A DNA stretch of 64,000 bases from the NCBI GenBank assembly GCA_038234715.1, contig JBBQTD010000001.1, positions 186,001 through 250,000 on the forward strand, written 5' to 3'. The position numbers and the translations under genes were made by a program. This document shows, piece after piece, positions 62,964 to 64,000 of this stretch. This stretch comes from SZAS-103 sp038234715. GTDB taxonomy: Bacteria; Pseudomonadota; Gammaproteobacteria; Xanthomonadales; Xanthomonadaceae. The notes beneath the pieces were generated by a model. The model ran no database searches and was not told where the DNA came from. It was given only the letters and a program-made list of their open reading frames with translations. Within the stretch, counting starts at the first letter, position 1, and every line of letters begins with the position of its first letter.

Positions 62964-63239
62964 CTACTTCGGTGGCCCAACTGGCCAGAATGCAGCGGCC
63001 AGCAGCGCTGCGCTCGCAAGGCAAACGATACCGGTTGCAACCATGAATGGCACCGCTTCAAAGTAGCGTGCTCCCATGAGCCAGAACAGCGCGATGGGTA
63101 GTGATGCTACCGCCAATGCGGTCAATCGTACGACGACCAGAGCCCAACCGACACCGCTTGCCGCATGCGACGCTGCAATGAAAGTAAGTGCACCCAGGGG
63201 TAGCAACAAAATACCAACCACGACGTGGTTGAGAACCAT
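62964..63239 (-). CDS. Small membrane protein
   Basis: A 91-aa protein from ATG 63239, with three hydrophobic segments: V-V-V-G-I-L-L-L-P-L-G-A-L-T-F-I-A-A-S, A-L-V-V-V-R-L-T-A-L-A-V-A-S-L-P-I-A-L-F-W-L-M, and A-T-G-I-V-C-L-A-S-A-A-L-L-A-A-A-F-W. The frame stays open to 63305 (GTG), but that part overlaps, in another frame, the better-initiated 25-codon ORF. The ATG lies 7 bp after that ORF's stop, so translational coupling, or an ancestral frameshift joining the two, is likely. Unknown function. Confidence 0.7.
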   Translation of the reverse strand: MVLNHVVVGILLLPLGALTFIAASHAASGVGWALVVVRLTALAVASLPIALFWLMGARYFEAVPFMVATGIVCLASAALLAAAFWPVGPPK

Positions 63240-63246
63240 TGGCGGT

Positions 63247-63324
63247 TCAACCCGAAGTGAGCCAATGAAAAACAAGTGCTCCACCCCACAGAATGCCAAT
63301 GCCACCGAAAATCTTGTTGCGCAT
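63247..63324 (-). CDS. 25-codon ORF, leader or frameshifted 5' part of the membrane-protein gene
   Basis: ATG 63324 has AGGAG 9 nt upstream and reads MRNKIFGGIGILWGGALVFH followed by WLTSG and a stop. Most of it is a hydrophobic segment. It begins 22 bp after the GTTAGGC box of the attC-like site at 63346, a normal distance for a cassette gene. The start wording M-R-N-K-I-F-G-G-I-G-I-L-W-G-G looks like the N-terminus of a small membrane protein. Either it is a separate short peptide or a frameshift has split one gene. Confidence 0.5.
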   Translation of the reverse strand: MRNKIFGGIGILWGGALVFHWLTSG

Positions 63325-63345
63325 TTCCAAGACTCCTTTCTTGCG

Positions 63346-63440
63346 GCCTAACCGCCGAATCTAAGCGTCCGTGAGGGCCTCACCGCATGATTGCACGCGA
63401 ACCTTCCTCCCGCACCGTACGCTTGAGCGCATCGTTACCG
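63346..63440 (-). repeat. attC-like recombination site A
   Basis: 95 bp. Read on the minus strand it starts CGGTAAC-GATGCGCTCAAGCG and ends CGCTTAGATTCGGCG-GTTAGGC. The outer boxes (TAAC/GTTA) and inner boxes (CAAGCG/CGCTTA) pair as an imperfect hairpin, the layout of R'', L'', L' and R'. The terminal GTTAGGC matches the GTTRRRY consensus. The stop codon of the 63435 gene lies in the R'' box. It is about three-quarters identical to site B, with a shared core CGCATGATTGCA. Confidence 0.75.
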
Positions 63441-63776
63441 CACATCTAATCGCATACCACACGCAAAACAAATGAAACTTACAAAACGCGCAGCAACATG
63501 CCACGTAAAAACAAACAATAGAGCGACGGCAGCCAAGTCATACCAACTCTTGATTTCACCAACTGCAGACATTGGGAGCAACGCTGCCAGAATCAGAGTG
63601 GCAAGTTGCGCGATGACGCTCCAAATCCAAGGAAAAACATGCATAAGGCCGCAGGCCGGACAGATTGCGGCAATGCGATGGACTGTGTATGTGGTGAAAC
63701 CGAAATCCCACGCACTGAATCTCACAGTGCCAGGACAGCCGTGCTTATTGCAGGGGACGCGCAAGAAATGTCTCAT
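63435..63776 (-). CDS. Small zinc-ribbon-like membrane protein
   Basis: A 113-aa protein starting at ATG 63776, 4 nt after the R' box of site B, with no ribosome site. It has C-N-K-H-G-C at the N-terminus, C-P-A-C-G about 35 residues on, and C-F-A-C-G-M-R-L near the end, suggesting metal-binding Cys pairs on either side of two hydrophobic segments (about 50-72 and 80-100). It is cassette-like in size and position. Family not recognised. Confidence 0.7.
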   Translation of the reverse strand: MRHFLRVPCNKHGCPGTVRFSAWDFGFTTYTVHRIAAICPACGLMHVFPWIWSVIAQLATLILAALLPMSAVGEIKSWYDLAAVALLFVFTWHVAARFVSFICFACGMRLDVR

Positions 63777-63779
63777 GGG

Positions 63780-63872
63780 CTCTAACGCTAAGTTAAGCGG
63801 CAGTGCGGGCCGCAACGCATGATTGCACCGGAAACCTCATCTCGTACGGTCTTCTTGAGCGCACGGTTAGCG
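63780..63872 (-). repeat. attC-like recombination site B
   Basis: 93 bp. On the minus strand it runs CGCTAAC-CGTGCGCTCAAG at one end and CCGCTTAACTTAGC-GTTAGAG at the other, with the same inner and outer box layout as site A. The terminal box GTTAGAG differs from GTTRRRY only in its last base. The core CGCATGATTGCA (plus strand, about 63816-63827) is shared with site A. The next gene (63888) ends 16 bp before its R'' box. Confidence 0.72.
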
Positions 63873-63887
63873 GACAATGGCGCACCA

Positions 63888-64000
63888 TCAATGAGGAGGG
63901 CCAACATACTCTCTTGTCTTCGCATATCTCTTGCCGTCGAACTGCCACTCTTGCTCTTCATATCTCCCGGCAGTGCCGGCCGAGAGCGCCAAGTCTCGCA
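63888..64000 (-). CDS. Partial C-terminus of a further cassette gene
   Basis: A minus-strand frame enters from the right edge and reads RDLALSAGTAGRYEEQEWQF, DGKRYAKTREYVGPPH and then TGA at 63888-63890. The polar, charged sequence, stop 16 bp before the attC-like site, and orientation match the neighbouring cassettes. Too little is visible to name a function. Confidence 0.5.
   Translation of the reverse strand, partial: RDLALSAGTAGRYEEQEWQFDGKRYAKTREYVGPPH

Larger units (their letters stand above)
62964..64000 (-). mobile_element. Probable integron cassette cluster (CALIN-like)
   Basis: At least three small same-strand gene units, one cut by the window edge, separated by two related 93-95-bp sites with attC architecture (see 63346-63440 and 63780-63872). 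Gene stops lie in or close to an R box, and a gene start follows one R' box by 4 nt, as in cassettes. No integrase gene is visible in the window, so this is either the distal part of an integron or a cluster lacking an integrase. Confidence 0.6.

Overview
The window is G+C-rich proteobacterial DNA. The gene complement suggests a gammaproteobacterium of the Lysobacterales/Xanthomonadales, perhaps Rhodanobacteraceae. It includes several c-di-GMP enzymes with stacked GAF/PAS sensors, an mdtABC-type RND pump with its own outer-membrane channel, M1, M4 and M13 metallopeptidases, and polyhydroxybutyrate (PHB) mobilisation genes. The taxonomic placement is an inference. No rRNA, tRNA or CRISPR array was seen. 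Three stretches have visibly lower G+C and look acquired: about 17.4-18.8 kb, 23.2-25.5 kb and 61.8-64 kb.

Layout. 0-4.5 kb: the start of a probable LuxR/MalT-like regulator (running off the left edge), a YadA-like trimeric autotransporter and a secreted M4 protease. 4.6-17.3 kb: a membrane diguanylate cyclase, a PHB-oligomer hydrolase divergent from 3-hydroxybutyrate dehydrogenase, a LysR regulator divergent from a small ORF, and two tandem GAF-GAF-GGDEF-EAL paralogs. 17.4-23.2 kb: an atypical secreted protein, a palindromic repeat cluster, a methyltransferase, a NYN/LOTUS protein, a HigBA toxin-antitoxin pair with a clear operator, and a COG2509 flavoprotein. 23.3-26.8 kb: a nuclease-helicase fusion, an orphan Vsr endonuclease and a 19-unit, 21-bp palindromic tandem array. 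26.8-31.6 kb: an outer-membrane protein, several small proteins, a ParB-like protein, and a ribbon-helix-helix regulator in an operon with a PHB-depolymerase-type esterase. 31.7-43.2 kb: two further multi-sensor EAL proteins, an XRE regulator, an M1 aminopeptidase, a GGDEF gene remnant, two small unknown genes and a Crp/Fnr regulator. 43.2-48.6 kb: an M13 peptidase, then a YdeP-type molybdopterin oxidoreductase coupled to fdhD. 48.7-58.1 kb: the mdtA-mdtB-mdtC-OMF operon. 58.7-61.6 kb: a GAF-GAF histidine kinase and a secreted protein. 61.8-64 kb: small minus-strand genes, of which the last three are separated by two related attC-like sites of about 95 bp, so the window appears to end inside a cluster of integron cassettes.

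How the genes fit together. Five c-di-GMP enzymes plus one GGDEF remnant lie in 64 kb. Three proteins (two GGDEF-EAL, one histidine kinase) share the same double-GAF input module with different outputs, suggesting one sensory cue feeding both c-di-GMP and phosphorelay signalling. The PHB genes (oligomer hydrolase, dehydrogenase, depolymerase) would convert stored polymer to acetoacetate. The points most worth following up are the attC-like cluster at the right end, the 21-bp palindromic array beside vsr, and the nuclease-helicase/Vsr pair as a possible defence locus.
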